Made by a program: the position numbers and the translations under genes
From: Paenibacillus dakarensis
GTDB lineage: Bacteria; Bacillota; Bacilli; Paenibacillales; Paenibacillaceae
Reading direction: 5' to 3'
DNA length: 60,356 nucleotides
Assembly (NCBI RefSeq): GCF_001373415.1
Contig: NZ_CDSE01000085.1
Span: forward strand, 1 to 60,356
In this document: piece after piece, positions 1 to 9,074 of the stretch
How the letters are laid out: each line of letters starts with the position of its first letter
Position numbering within the stretch: the first letter of the stretch is position 1
The notes under the pieces: generated by a model
The model's input: only the letters and a program-made list of their open reading frames with translations
What the model was told of the DNA's origin: nothing
Database searches by the model: none

Positions 1-1155
1 AAATTCCCGCCTGTAAGCAGTGAACTTGCAGCAAAGCTGGTCCGTCATAAAAAATCCTATCCCGAGATAGACATTGTATTCATCACGGATGAAGTGAACA
101 CCAACTATAATTCAGCCCCAAACCCGCTTCTTGAGAAGATGAAGGCTGCCGGCATCACTGTCGTCATTACCGATGTAAACAAGCTTCGGGATTCAACCCC
201 GCTGTATTCAGCGGTATGGCGAACCTTCTTTCAATGGTTCGGCCAGTCCGGAAAGGGAACCCTGCCGAACCTGATGGCAGACGGCGGCCCGCCCATTACC
301 GTTCGCTCCTATTTAAAACTGCTGAATGTAAAAGCAAACCACCGGAAGGTCGTTGTCACGGAAAATACCGCCCTCATCACCTCCGCCAATGTCCATGACG
401 CCAGTGTGTATCATTCGAACATCGCTTTGGAAGCAGGCGGGGAAATGATCAAGGATGTGCTTGCAGCAGAACAGGCTGCTGTTCAGCTTACGACGGATGA
501 GGTCAAGCTTCCGGAATACAACCCGCAGCCAGAGGAGGAGCGCAGTTCAGCCCAAAAACCGCTCGGAATCCGTTACCTGACAGAAGGCAAGGTATATAAA
601 TATGTGCTGGAGGGTATCCAGCAAGCAGAAGCTGGCGATGTACTCTGGATGGGGATGTTCTACTTGGCGGAAGGAAAGGTTATGGACGAATTAGTTGACG
701 CAGCCAAGAGGGGTGTAGATGTCCGGCTTATCCTGGATCCGAACCAAAATGCATTCGGAAGGGACAAAATCGGAATTCCGAACCGGCCGGCTGCAGCCGA
801 ACTGCTTGAACGATCAGAACATTCCATCGGAATTCGCTGGTACAATACCGGAAAAGAGCAGTATCACACCAAGCTGCTGTTTATCGCGAAGCCTTCCGGC
901 AAGTCAATTATTCTTGGAGGCTCAACCAACTTCACTCCGCGTAACCTGAAGGATTATAATCTGGAGAACAATCTGTGGGTGGAGGTGCCGTCAATTCATC
1001 CATTAAAAAAGCAATTAGATGCCTACTTTGACAAGCAGTGGTTTAACCGCGGGGCAGAATTCACACTCGAATACAGCGCTTATGAAGAAAAGTCCACCTG
1101 GATCAAGAGTATCGTCTTTCGATTGCAGAAGGTGCTTGGACTTACAACGTTCTAG
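1..1155 (+). CDS. Phospholipase D-family protein, 5' end outside window
   Basis: The frame is open from base 1, so the start lies upstream and 384 residues are visible. Two PLD-type HxK motifs are seen: HRK near visible residue 114, followed by a SAN motif, and HTK near residue 289, followed by GGSTNF. This arrangement fits a monomeric two-domain PLD superfamily enzyme that would cleave or transfer phosphodiesters. The Asp that usually follows HxK(x4) is Glu in the first motif and Ala in the second, so both active-site halves are divergent. A possible internal GTG start at 94 has no good SD and is not preferred. The gene converges on cls through a shared terminator. Substrate is unknown; nuclease-like or phospholipase activity are both possible. 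Confidence 0.8.
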   Translation, partial: KFPPVSSELAAKLVRHKKSYPEIDIVFITDEVNTNYNSAPNPLLEKMKAAGITVVITDVNKLRDSTPLYSAVWRTFFQWFGQSGKGTLPNLMADGGPPITVRSYLKLLNVKANHRKVVVTENTALITSANVHDASVYHSNIALEAGGEMIKDVLAAEQAAVQLTTDEVKLPEYNPQPEEERSSAQKPLGIRYLTEGKVYKYVLEGIQQAEAGDVLWMGMFYLAEGKVMDELVDAAKRGVDVRLILDPNQNAFGRDKIGIPNRPAAAELLERSEHSIGIRWYNTGKEQYHTKLLFIAKPSGKSIILGGSTNFTPRNLKDYNLENNLWVEVPSIHPLKKQLDAYFDKQWFNRGAEFTLEYSAYEEKSTWIKSIVFRLQKVLGLTTF

Positions 1156-1198
1156 TTTGGACGCAGTTCAAAACTGTACTAGCTCACAGAAACCAATA

Positions 1199-1246
1199 AA
1201 GAACCACCGAAAGGCAGCGCATGGCGCCGGAATCCCGGTGGTTCTT
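1199..1246. terminator. Bidirectional terminator between PLD gene and cls
   Basis: Arms AAGAACCACCG (1199-1209) and CGGTGGTTCTT (1236-1246) form an 11-bp perfect stem. It lies between two convergent genes and could serve both. Confidence 0.7.
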
Positions 1247-1251
1247 ATGAT

Positions 1252-2754
1252 TCACAGAAGCGGTGACATCAGGCGGGCGCCGGACTCCAGAACCCTGACG
1301 AAGATCCGCTTGTTCATGAACTTGTCCTGATCAATCATGCGCGCAGACTGTAAATCCCGCTCAAAATCAAGAACCATCTGTTGTACACTCTCCGTCTGAA
1401 CGAGCAGTGCATTCACTTCAAAATTGAGATGGAAGCTTCGCATATCCATATTTGCCGTCCCGATGGTCGCAATTTCTCCATCCACAATCAACAGCTTGGA
1501 GTGCAGGAACCCCTTCTCATATTCGTAGATCCGGACTCCTGCATCAAGCAAGGTTGTGAAATATGAATGTGACGCCAGAAACGGGAGCCATTTATCCGGC
1601 TTGGCCGGAAACAGGATCTTTACATCCAGCCCGGAAAGCGCGGCGACACGCAGAGCCGTTAGAATATCGTCGTCAGGGATGAAATAAGGTGTGGCAAGCC
1701 AGACGGATTTTCTCGCGGATGTGATCATCGAGAAGAATATATTTTTCAGCGCCCTGCGTTCGTTATCCGGGCCACTCGGGATAATCTGCACCGCTCCGTT
1801 CTTGTTCTCAAGCAAGTCCGGAGAATAATATTCCTGCTCGGTTAGATTCTCACCTTTCACATACTCCCAGTCCTGCATGAAAATAACCTGTAATGTACGC
1901 ACGGCCTCCCCGCGCACCAGCATATGCGTGTCCCGCCAGAAGCCATATGTCTTGTTCCGGCTTAAGTACTCATCCCCGATGTTCAGGCCGCCCATAAATC
2001 CAACGCTGCCGTCGATTACGACAATCTTCCGGTGATTCCGGTAGTTCACCCTGCTGGTGAAAAATATAGTCCGGGGGCTTCCGAACTCCGCGACCTGCAC
2101 GCCCGCCTCTCTCATCTCATTCAGAAAAGATGAAGACAATTGCAGACTGCCGACGGCATCCACCATGAAGCGTACGGATACGCCTTCCCTTGCCTTTTGG
2201 ATGAGAATTTGCTGGATTTGCGTACCGATCTCATCGGCCCGATATATGTAATACTCCATATGAATATGGTGCCTTGCCTTCTGCAGCTCGGGAATGAGCG
2301 CGGAGAAGGTTTCCTCCCCGTTCGTTAGCACCTTCGTGTCCGAAGAAAACGAAATCGTTGTACGAGCCAGCCGCTGTGACAATATCAGCAGCTGCTGATG
2401 CTCCTGACGGAAGGCGGACAGGTCCGGTGTCCCCCGCTGAAGAACCTCACTCTCGTAAGCCAATATATCGCGCTGTGCTTTTTTATCGTATTTTCTCCGT
2501 TTAAAGTAGTTCTGGCCAAACAGCAGATAAAAGATAAGTCCGACAATCGGAATAAGTGCAAGCAGCAGGATCCACGCCATCGTGGCTGAAGGTCGGCGAT
2601 TCTCCATGAATATCATCACGCTTATGGAGATCACAGTCAGCGTGGAGAATACACTGACGACCGTACCCGCTGTGTTACCAAAATAATCGAACCCGAAATA
2701 GTAAAATGCAATCAAAATTGCAGTGATTAAGACAGCCTGTATCCCTTTCCTCAT
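1252..2754 (-). CDS. cls: Cardiolipin synthase
   Basis: This 500-residue membrane enzyme would join two phosphatidylglycerols to make cardiolipin. The N-terminus has three hydrophobic segments in roughly the first 85 residues, followed by a basic stretch. Two complete PLD motifs are present: HRKIVVID near residue 240 and HSKLLIVD near 420, each followed by the usual G(G/T)xN segment. Length and layout match bacterial Cls. The start was set at the ATG at 2754 because GGAG lies 9 bases before it; a TTG five codons upstream is in frame but has a poorer SD. Unlike the neighbouring PLD gene, both catalytic motifs are intact. Confidence 0.92.
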   Translation of the reverse strand: MRKGIQAVLITAILIAFYYFGFDYFGNTAGTVVSVFSTLTVISISVMIFMENRRPSATMAWILLLALIPIVGLIFYLLFGQNYFKRRKYDKKAQRDILAYESEVLQRGTPDLSAFRQEHQQLLILSQRLARTTISFSSDTKVLTNGEETFSALIPELQKARHHIHMEYYIYRADEIGTQIQQILIQKAREGVSVRFMVDAVGSLQLSSSFLNEMREAGVQVAEFGSPRTIFFTSRVNYRNHRKIVVIDGSVGFMGGLNIGDEYLSRNKTYGFWRDTHMLVRGEAVRTLQVIFMQDWEYVKGENLTEQEYYSPDLLENKNGAVQIIPSGPDNERRALKNIFFSMITSARKSVWLATPYFIPDDDILTALRVAALSGLDVKILFPAKPDKWLPFLASHSYFTTLLDAGVRIYEYEKGFLHSKLLIVDGEIATIGTANMDMRSFHLNFEVNALLVQTESVQQMVLDFERDLQSARMIDQDKFMNKRIFVRVLESGARLMSPLL

Positions 2755-2940
2755 ATCTGGCAACTCCAATTCCGCAGAGCAATAATTTTATAAAAAAACT
2801 GACGTTATTTCCCGTCTATCCCCCATATTCTACATGATGTCGCACGTTCTTCCTACGGGCATAACGCAAAATTGTCCACTTACGACAAACTTGTAACCTT
2901 TACATGTCCTTTTTCCGTAGGATGAGAGGCTGTTTTGTTC

Positions 2941-2969
2941 TTGACAATACCTTCTAATTTTGAAACAAT
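2941..2969 (+). promoter_or_regulatory. SigA-type promoter of the TetR-SMR operon
   Basis: A perfect -35 TTGACA (2941-2946), a 17-bp spacer and AACAAT (2964-2969) as -10 precede the TetR gene. Confidence 0.7.
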
Positions 2970-2972
2970 AGT

Positions 2973-2990
2973 ACCTAACGACCGTTAGGT
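2973..2990. promoter_or_regulatory. Palindromic operator, probable TetR autoregulation site
   Basis: ACCTAACG-AC-CGTTAGGT is an inverted repeat with perfect 8-bp arms. It begins 4 bases after the -10 and covers the expected transcription start, a position suited to repression by the TetR protein encoded immediately downstream. Confidence 0.7.
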
Positions 2991-3003
2991 AGGAGATGAT
3001 TCT

Positions 3004-3585
3004 ATGAGTTCCACGAATATTATGCAGGCTGCTCTTGTCCATTTTGCCCGAGACGGATATGAGGGAGCCTCCTTGAAAAATATCGCAGATGATTGCGGAA
3101 TCAAGAAGCCTTCGATCTATGCCCACTTTGCGAGCAAAGGCGATTTGTTTATGCAGGTATTGAAGGGCGTGTTCCAAAGGCAGGAGGATAAAATCAGCAG
3201 GTATTTCGAAGCCCATGCGTCTGACCCGCTCGAGGAGACGTTAAGAGGGTTGCTGGTTGAACGGCAGCGTGAATATCACGAGGATCAGGAAGCGAAGTTC
3301 CTCTTGCGGATGTCCTTCTTCCCGCCACATGCGCTTCATGATGAGGTCATGGGCCTTCTTTATCCTTTTCTCGATCAACAGGAGGATTATCTGGCTTCTC
3401 TCTTCGCTGCGGGCTGCCCTGTCAAAGGCCATATCATCCAGCATCCGAGGCAAGCTGCTCTGGCCTACATCACCCTGCTGGACGGTATTGATGTTGAAAT
3501 ATTGTACGGCGGTGAAGCACGCTCGGCTCGCCGGCTGGAGCAGGCATGGCCTGTGTACTGGGCCGGTGTGACTTCGCAAGAATAA
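3004..3585 (+). CDS. TetR-family repressor of SMR efflux operon (YvdT-like)
   Basis: The 193-residue protein has a TetR N-terminal helix-turn-helix (about residues 8-48; SLKNIADDCGIKKPSIYAHF is the typical core) and a ligand-binding C-terminal half. It heads a three-gene operon with two small multidrug resistance proteins; the next ATG is 28 bases after its stop. The order TetR-SMR-SMR resembles yvdT-yvdS-yvdR of B. subtilis. A palindrome at 2973-2990 over the promoter suggests autoregulation. The start has GGAG about 9 bases upstream. The inducing compound cannot be told from sequence. Confidence 0.88.
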   Translation: MSSTNIMQAALVHFARDGYEGASLKNIADDCGIKKPSIYAHFASKGDLFMQVLKGVFQRQEDKISRYFEAHASDPLEETLRGLLVERQREYHEDQEAKFLLRMSFFPPHALHDEVMGLLYPFLDQQEDYLASLFAAGCPVKGHIIQHPRQAALAYITLLDGIDVEILYGGEARSARRLEQAWPVYWAGVTSQE

Positions 3586-3613
3586 CAATAGGAATAAGTA
3601 AGGAGCATGAGTT

Positions 3614-3964
3614 ATGAATCGCAATTGGTTATATGTACTTCTTAGCGGACTTGTTGAAATTGTCTGGGTCTCAGGATTAAAACATTCAAGCACGATATGG
3701 GAGTGGCTCGGGACGATCCTTGCCATCGCTGCAAGCTTCTATCTTATTATTGAATCGGCCAAGCGTCTCCCGGTAGGTACCGTTTACGCAGTCTTTACAG
3801 GGATAGGCACGGCTGGTACGGTTGCTGCCGAGATGCTCTTTTTCGGGGAACCGTTCAAACCGGTTAAGGTTCTTCTGATTGCTGTTCTGCTCGCCGGGGT
3901 CATCGGGCTAAAGCTGGTGACGGACGATTCGGCAGGTCAGCCGGATAAGGAGGTGACAGGCTGA
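3614..3964 (+). CDS. SMR-family efflux subunit, first of a pair
   Basis: This 116-residue protein has four predicted membrane helices and the conserved membrane Glu in helix 1 (E15, in LVEIVW), the proton/substrate site of small multidrug resistance pumps. Its hydrophilic C-terminal tail makes it longer than a minimal SMR of about 105 residues, as seen in the longer member of paired SMRs (YkkC, YvdS type). The stop overlaps the next start by one base (TGATG), so translation is probably coupled and a heterodimer is likely. SD AAGGAG lies 8 bases before the ATG. Substrates may be cationic drugs or guanidinium-like compounds; no guanidine riboswitch is apparent upstream. Confidence 0.88.
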   Translation: MNRNWLYVLLSGLVEIVWVSGLKHSSTIWEWLGTILAIAASFYLIIESAKRLPVGTVYAVFTGIGTAGTVAAEMLFFGEPFKPVKVLLIAVLLAGVIGLKLVTDDSAGQPDKEVTG

Positions 3965-4278
3965 TGGAATGGATTGCATTGCTTATTGCCGGAGCCTTTG
4001 AAGTCACAGGTGTCATTGGCATAAAAGGTGTATCCGACCGCAGGGGCTGGCCTTATATGGCGCTGATGCTGTTATCTTTTGCCGGAAGCTTCTCGCTTCT
4101 ATCCTACGCCATGACAACCCTTCCGATGGGTACCGCATACGCTGTATGGACAGGCATCGGTACGGTAGGCAGCACAGTAACAGGGATGCTCATGTTTGGT
4201 GAGCCCAAGGAATGGCGCAGGGTTCTGTTTATCGCGATGATCCTGTGCTCTGCTGTAGGTTTGAAAATAATCACATAA
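3964..4278 (+). CDS. SMR-family efflux subunit, second of a pair
   Basis: This 104-residue protein has four predicted membrane helices, with the key Glu at position 13 (AFEVTG) and the typical GTAYAVWTGIG segment in helix 3. It starts inside the stop of the preceding SMR gene and is followed by an intrinsic terminator, so it ends the operon. Paired SMR proteins usually act as antiparallel heterodimers at the cytoplasmic membrane, exporting small cations in exchange for protons. The partner has the longer tail and this one is the minimal form. Confidence 0.88.
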   Translation: MEWIALLIAGAFEVTGVIGIKGVSDRRGWPYMALMLLSFAGSFSLLSYAMTTLPMGTAYAVWTGIGTVGSTVTGMLMFGEPKEWRRVLFIAMILCSAVGLKIIT

Positions 4279-4286
4279 TAAGGCTC

Positions 4287-4330
4287 AAGAAACGGTCATA
4301 CACTCAAGTTGTATTGGCCGTTTCTTTTAT
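4287..4330 (+). terminator. Intrinsic terminator after SMR operon
   Basis: AAGAAACGG (4287-4295) pairs with CCGTTTCTT (4318-4326), followed by a T-rich run. Confidence 0.75.
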
Positions 4331-4406
4331 ATATAATTGTTTTTGACCAATGGGTCAGTTAAAGAACTGCATAGTTCTAATTGTTTGATGTGAGGTGAAT
4401 TACGGA

Positions 4407-5357
4407 TTGTCGGATAAGACAGCGGAGAAACGCAAGCAGATCTTAATGACGGCCATGCAGCTGTTCTCAACGAAAGGGGTGTCTGCAACCTCGATGCAGG
4501 AAATTGCAGAGGTATGCGGGATGTCGAAGGGGAGCCTTTATCTCCATTTTAAATCGAAAGAGGATCTGGAAAAAAGCATCTACGAACATATTGCCCTTCG
4601 CATCCGGGATGAAGTCATTCAGGTTGACCAGGAGTCACACCTTGCCCCGAAAGAACAGCTCCACAAGCAAGTCGAGGTGCTGCTCGTCCATTTTCTGGAG
4701 GTGCGGGAATTTTTACTGAAGCAAATTCATGATAATCCAGGCCCGGGGAAGCCTCCGTTTGATCATGAATGCGCGCATCAGGAGATGAACAAGGCTCTTG
4801 TGTGGTTTAAAAACAAGCTGCATTCCGTTTACGGGGCTGAGATCGAGCCTTATACGATGGAAATTGCCATGCTTGTAGGCGGTATGCTGGGTGCATACAT
4901 ACGCTTCCTGTTCCTGCCGGGGCTGCAGCTGAATATTGGTATTCTGGCTAATCATCTCCTCACCATGCTTGATGATATTACGGAAAGTCTTCGGCGCAGA
5001 CGTCCCGAGCCTTTAGTACCTCTTGAAGCATGGGAACGGCTTGGGGGTATTCAGCCTGAAACGGCACATTTTTCACGCCATCCCCTGGTTATCATCAAGT
5101 CGCTCAGACTGCAGCTGAAGGAGCTTCCCCTTGAACCTGAGGTGCTACAGGATGCTCTCGATTCCTTGAGTCTCATGGAAAAAGAACTGCTTGGAGCACA
5201 TCCCCGCCGGGTGGTGCTGAGAGGCATGCTTCGAAACCTGGAAGGGATCGAGGGCGTCGAAGAGCTTTACGGGGAGCTTAGAACCACAATCCACAGCGTG
5301 CTGGATCTCTATCTTTCATCAGATGGGCGGGTTCAGGACAGGTCTGTAGATTTATAG
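4407..5357 (+). CDS. TetR/AcrR-family regulator of RND transporter
   Basis: This 316-residue regulator has a TetR helix-turn-helix in the first 50 residues (core MQEIAEVCGMSKGSLYLHF). The C-terminal part is about 100 residues longer than in ordinary TetR proteins and is partly leucine-rich, possibly an extra helical dimerisation or ligand region. The TTG at 4407 was chosen because GAGGTG lies 9 bases upstream; an in-frame GTG at 4395 overlaps that SD. The RND gene follows after 38 bases, so co-transcription and regulation of it are likely, recalling yerO-swrC in B. subtilis. No clear operator was found upstream. Confidence 0.85.
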   Translation: MSDKTAEKRKQILMTAMQLFSTKGVSATSMQEIAEVCGMSKGSLYLHFKSKEDLEKSIYEHIALRIRDEVIQVDQESHLAPKEQLHKQVEVLLVHFLEVREFLLKQIHDNPGPGKPPFDHECAHQEMNKALVWFKNKLHSVYGAEIEPYTMEIAMLVGGMLGAYIRFLFLPGLQLNIGILANHLLTMLDDITESLRRRRPEPLVPLEAWERLGGIQPETAHFSRHPLVIIKSLRLQLKELPLEPEVLQDALDSLSLMEKELLGAHPRRVVLRGMLRNLEGIEGVEELYGELRTTIHSVLDLYLSSDGRVQDRSVDL

Positions 5358-5395
5358 ACAAAAAAGATATTTTGGAGAGGAGAAACAACCGCCTT

Positions 5396-8300
5396 ATGAA
5401 AGGAATTATTAATTTCTCGCTTCGCAACAAGTTTGCAATCTGGCTGTTAACAATCATCATTGTTTTTAGCGGCTTGTACAGCGGATTGACCATGAAACAG
5501 GAAACGATTCCGAACATCAATGTCCCATTCCTGAGCGTTACAGCGATTTATCCAGGGGCAGCGCCGGAAGGCGTAGTACAAGATGTTACAAAGCCACTCG
5601 AGACAAGGCTCCGGAACGTAGACGGGGTCAAGACCGTTACCTCCACTTCCATGGAGAACGCGTCCAGCCTGTTCATTGAATTCAACTATGGCACCGATCT
5701 GGATAATGCCACAGCCGCCGTTCGCGAGGCACTCAACGAAGTGAATCTCCCTGACGGGGTGAAGAAGCCTCAGATTTCCAAGTTCAGCATGAACTCTATG
5801 CCTGTTGTATCGCTCAGTATTGCGAACAAGGAAGGCACAGAGCTTGATGAACTGACGCGGGTCACGGAAAACGATATTGTGCCTGAACTCGAAGATCTGG
5901 AAGGTGTTGCTTCCCTTCAGGTTTCCGGACAATTCGTTAACGAGGTCAGCATTAAGTTCAACCAGAAGAAGATGGATGAACTCGGACTGAGCGAGGATAC
6001 CGTTAAGGGCATCGTTCAAGGCTCTGCTGTTTACGCCCCGCTTGGCCTGTTCGAAATGGAAAAGTCCCAGAAAGCCGTTGCGGTTGATGGGGGCATCATC
6101 GGTATCGATGATCTGAAGAACATCGCTATTCCTGTGATGCCAACCGGTGCTGGCGCTGCCGGGGCTGGTGCATCTGCTGATGCTGGTGGTGCTGCCGGTG
6201 CCGGGATGCCTGGAGCAGCTGGTGCCGAGGGAGCTCCGGCGGCCGGTACGGATGCTGGCGGTGCTGCTGGTGCTGGAGGCGCAGCCGCATCAGGAACGGA
6301 TGCAGGCGCAGCTGCCGGTGCTGCAGGACAAAGTGGAGGCGCTGCAGCCGCAATGCCTAATGGAGCTGCTTCCATAGGCATTCCAACGGTGAAGCTTGGA
6401 GAAATTGCCGACATTCAAGTTATCGGTAAAGCTGAGTCCATCTCCCGTACCAACGGGAAGGAATCCATTGGCGTTCAAGTGGTCAAGGCCAATGACGCCA
6501 ATACTGTAGATGTAGTAAACCGGGTTAAAGATAAGGCGGAAGAACTCAGAGAGCTCTATCCGGGCATGGAAATGACGATCATGCTCGACCAGGGTAAGCC
6601 TATTGAAGACTCTGTTCATACCATGTTATTCAAGGCCGTATACGGAGCATTGTTCGCTGTTATCATTATTATGATTTTCCTGCGTAACATCCGTTCGACA
6701 ATCATTTCGATCATATCGATCCCGTTATCACTGCTCATTGCTATGATCTGTCTTCAACAAATGGATATTACACTCAATATGATGTCGCTTGGCGCTATGA
6801 CCGTCGCCATTGGCCGGGTGGTCGATGACTCCATCGTCGTCATCGAGAATATATACCGGCGGATGACATTATCATCAGAGAAGCTGAAAGGCCGTGAACT
6901 AATCAGCGCGGCTACCCGCGAAATGTTCGTGCCAATTATGTCATCTACTATTGTAACGATCGCTGTATTCCTGCCGCTCGTACTCGTTAGCGGCATGGTG
7001 GGAGAGCTGTTCGTACCATTTGCAATGACGATGGTATTTGCTCTTCTCGCTTCCCTTGTTGTGGCGATCACGCTCGTCCCTGCGCTCGCTCATACTCTGT
7101 TCCGCAGAGGACTTAAAAACAAGAAGAGCCATGATGAGAATGTGGGGGCACTCGCTCGGGGTTATCGATCCGTGCTGAGATGGACACTCAACCACAAGCT
7201 GATCACCTTTGGTCTTGCTATTCTGCTTCTTGTCGGCAGCTTGTTCCTCACCAAATTTGTTGGAGTCAGCTTCATGCCGGATCAAGAAGACAAATATGCA
7301 ATGGTAACATACTCACCGCAACCGGGAGACCGTCTGGAAGATGTAGAGCAGCGTGCCCTGGATGCCGAGAAATACATCCTGAGTCAGGATGGAGTCCAAA
7401 GCATGCAGTACTCCATTGGCGGAAGCAACCCGCTCGGTATGGGTTCAGCCAATTCCGGATTGTTCTATGTTCTGTATGACCCGGATACGAAGAACTTTGA
7501 AGATGTAAAGAAGGATCTGGTGGCAGGTCTGGAAGAACAAGTGCCGGAAGGCGAATGGTCCAGCCTGGATATGGCCGGCATGGGCGGTAACCAGCTCACT
7601 GTTAATGTCTTCGGCGATTCACTTGATCAGATCAAACCTGTGGCAGATCAGATTACTGAGCTCGCGAAGAAGGATACGGAAAGCTTCGAAAATGCCGAAA
7701 CGAGTCTTTCTGAAGCTTATGATCAATATACCCTCGTTGCTGATCAAGAGAAGCTAAGCTCCCTCGGCTTGACGGCTGGACAGCTGGCTATGAAGCTCAG
7801 CCCTGTGCGTGAGCGTCCGGTATTGACCGAGGTCAAGATCGAGAATAAATCTTATAAAGTATATATCGAAGCCGACAGTCAGACTTACAAGAGCATCGAG
7901 GATATCCAGAATGAGACGGTAACTTCACCGCTCGGCATGGAAATCCCAATCAAGGATGTCGCAAAAGTAGAGAAAGGCACTTCGCCAGACTCGATCATGC
8001 GTATTGACGGCAAGATGGTAGTAACCGTCAATGCCGACATTATTACAACAGACGTAGGCAGTGCCTCCAGCAACCTGCAGGCAGAAGTCGATAAAATGAA
8101 ACTGCCGGAAGGTGTTTCTGTCTCCTTCGGCGGGGTTACTGAACAGATCAATGAGACTTTCGCTCAGCTTGGTCTCGCGATGCTGGCGGCCATCGCTATT
8201 GTGTACTTCGTTCTCGTAGTTACCTTTGGCGGTGCGCTTGCACCATTTGCAATCCTGTTCTCGCTTCCGTTCATCGTCATCGGTGCAATTATTGCCCTGC

Positions 8301-8671
8301 TGATTACAGGCGAAACGCTGAACGTATCTGCCCTGATGGGTGTACTGATGCTGATTGGTATCGTTGTAACCAACGCTATTGTACTGATTGACCGCGTAAT
8401 CCATAAGGAACGTGAAGGCTTGTCTACACGCGATGCGCTTCTTGAAGCCGGTGCGACACGTCTTCGTCCGATTCTGATGACCGCGCTGGCAACCATCGGT
8501 GCCCTGCTCCCTCTGGTATTCGGATGGGAGAACAGTGCAGGCATCATCTCACGCGGACTCGGTATTACCGTTATCGGCGGCTTGATCAGTTCTACATTGC
8601 TGACGCTTGTCGTTGTACCTGTGGTATATGAGTTCCTGATGAAGTTCCGTAAAAAGCAAATCGAGGAGTAA
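5396..8671 (+). CDS. RND-family efflux transporter (SwrC/AcrB-like) with Ala/Gly-rich insertion
   Basis: The protein of about 1,091 residues has the RND layout: a membrane helix at residues 10-30, a large extracytoplasmic porter loop, six helices, a second loop and six more helices. The helix-4 motif VDDSIVVIENIYRR with paired Asp for proton relay is intact. It probably exports lipopeptides or drugs, as SwrC does. No membrane-fusion partner is adjacent, as is common in Gram-positives. Residues about 248-325 are an Ala/Gly/Ser-rich low-complexity stretch inside the first porter loop, not part of the usual fold. The ATG at 5396 is the family-typical start although its SD (GGAG) is 13 bases away; an in-frame TTG at 5372 has no SD. 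Confidence 0.9.
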   Translation: MKGIINFSLRNKFAIWLLTIIIVFSGLYSGLTMKQETIPNINVPFLSVTAIYPGAAPEGVVQDVTKPLETRLRNVDGVKTVTSTSMENASSLFIEFNYGTDLDNATAAVREALNEVNLPDGVKKPQISKFSMNSMPVVSLSIANKEGTELDELTRVTENDIVPELEDLEGVASLQVSGQFVNEVSIKFNQKKMDELGLSEDTVKGIVQGSAVYAPLGLFEMEKSQKAVAVDGGIIGIDDLKNIAIPVMPTGAGAAGAGASADAGGAAGAGMPGAAGAEGAPAAGTDAGGAAGAGGAAASGTDAGAAAGAAGQSGGAAAAMPNGAASIGIPTVKLGEIADIQVIGKAESISRTNGKESIGVQVVKANDANTVDVVNRVKDKAEELRELYPGMEMTIMLDQGKPIEDSVHTMLFKAVYGALFAVIIIMIFLRNIRSTIISIISIPLSLLIAMICLQQMDITLNMMSLGAMTVAIGRVVDDSIVVIENIYRRMTLSSEKLKGRELISAATREMFVPIMSSTIVTIAVFLPLVLVSGMVGELFVPFAMTMVFALLASLVVAITLVPALAHTLFRRGLKNKKSHDENVGALARGYRSVLRWTLNHKLITFGLAILLLVGSLFLTKFVGVSFMPDQEDKYAMVTYSPQPGDRLEDVEQRALDAEKYILSQDGVQSMQYSIGGSNPLGMGSANSGLFYVLYDPDTKNFEDVKKDLVAGLEEQVPEGEWSSLDMAGMGGNQLTVNVFGDSLDQIKPVADQITELAKKDTESFENAETSLSEAYDQYTLVADQEKLSSLGLTAGQLAMKLSPVRERPVLTEVKIENKSYKVYIEADSQTYKSIEDIQNETVTSPLGMEIPIKDVAKVEKGTSPDSIMRIDGKMVVTVNADIITTDVGSASSNLQAEVDKMKLPEGVSVSFGGVTEQINETFAQLGLAMLAAIAIVYFVLVVTFGGALAPFAILFSLPFIVIGAIIALLITGETLNVSALMGVLMLIGIVVTNAIVLIDRVIHKEREGLSTRDALLEAGATRLRPILMTALATIGALLPLVFGWENSAGIISRGLGITVIGGLISSTLLTLVVVPVVYEFLMKFRKKQIEE

Positions 8672-8674
8672 TCG

Positions 8675-8723
8675 AAGAGGCCGTTCCAAAGGATCTAGTA
8701 TCTTGCGGAGCGGCCTCTTTTTC
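8675..8723 (+). terminator. Intrinsic terminator after RND gene
   Basis: AAGAGGCCG (8675-8683) pairs with CGGCCTCTT (8711-8719); the stem extends four more pairs including one G-U. A T run follows. Confidence 0.85.
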
Positions 8724-8991
8724 TGTTGGGAGACGCTGCGGGTACGAATCGTTCCTATCATTGCTGTTGTGGCCCAATTTCCTGAATTAGTTTTTAGTCA
8801 AGGGAGAAATTGGGCCACAAAGGCAACCGCTTCGCTTTTTCGGAATCGATTCGTCCCCTCCGCTGCTTCGTGCATTCCCATCAAAAAAAGCAGCCCATAC
8901 AAAGATACCGACCTTTGGTCGGCCTTTCGAAAGGGGAGGATGGAGGAAAAGAGTTCGCCTACTACTCGAAAAAGTGGCGAATAACCCAAAC
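8724..8991. repeat. Non-coding segment with several hairpins, possible dispersed repeat
   Basis: No convincing gene is seen. A 15-bp perfect inverted repeat is formed by 8767-8781 and 8806-8820, without a T run. Further on are CCGACC-TTT-GGTCGG, then CCTTTCGAAAGG, and a TTCGCC/GGCGAA stem (8954-8959 with 8976-8981). The minus strand at 8828-8837 carries AAGCGAAGCG, which recurs at 22671-22680 in the other structured spacer of the window. This suggests a member of a repeat family, but copy number cannot be judged here. Confidence 0.45.
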
Positions 8992-9039
8992 AAAGACATG
9001 GCGGTGCGGGGAGAGTCTCCCTGACACCGCCATGTCTTT
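8992..9039. terminator. Strong terminator downstream of torD-like gene
   Basis: A 15-bp perfect stem (8992-9006 with 9025-9039) encloses a second GGGAGA/TCTCCC helix. It lies 35 bases past the stop of the minus-strand gene; minus-strand transcripts end in only a short T run. Confidence 0.7.
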
Positions 9040-9074
9040 AGTTATATATGAAGATATACGTTTTGTCTGACTGG

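Noticed and set aside
3586..3613. Possible guanidine riboswitch for the SMR pair
   Set aside because: The gap before the first SMR gene is only 28 bases and the TetR leader shows a palindromic operator instead of a riboswitch fold.
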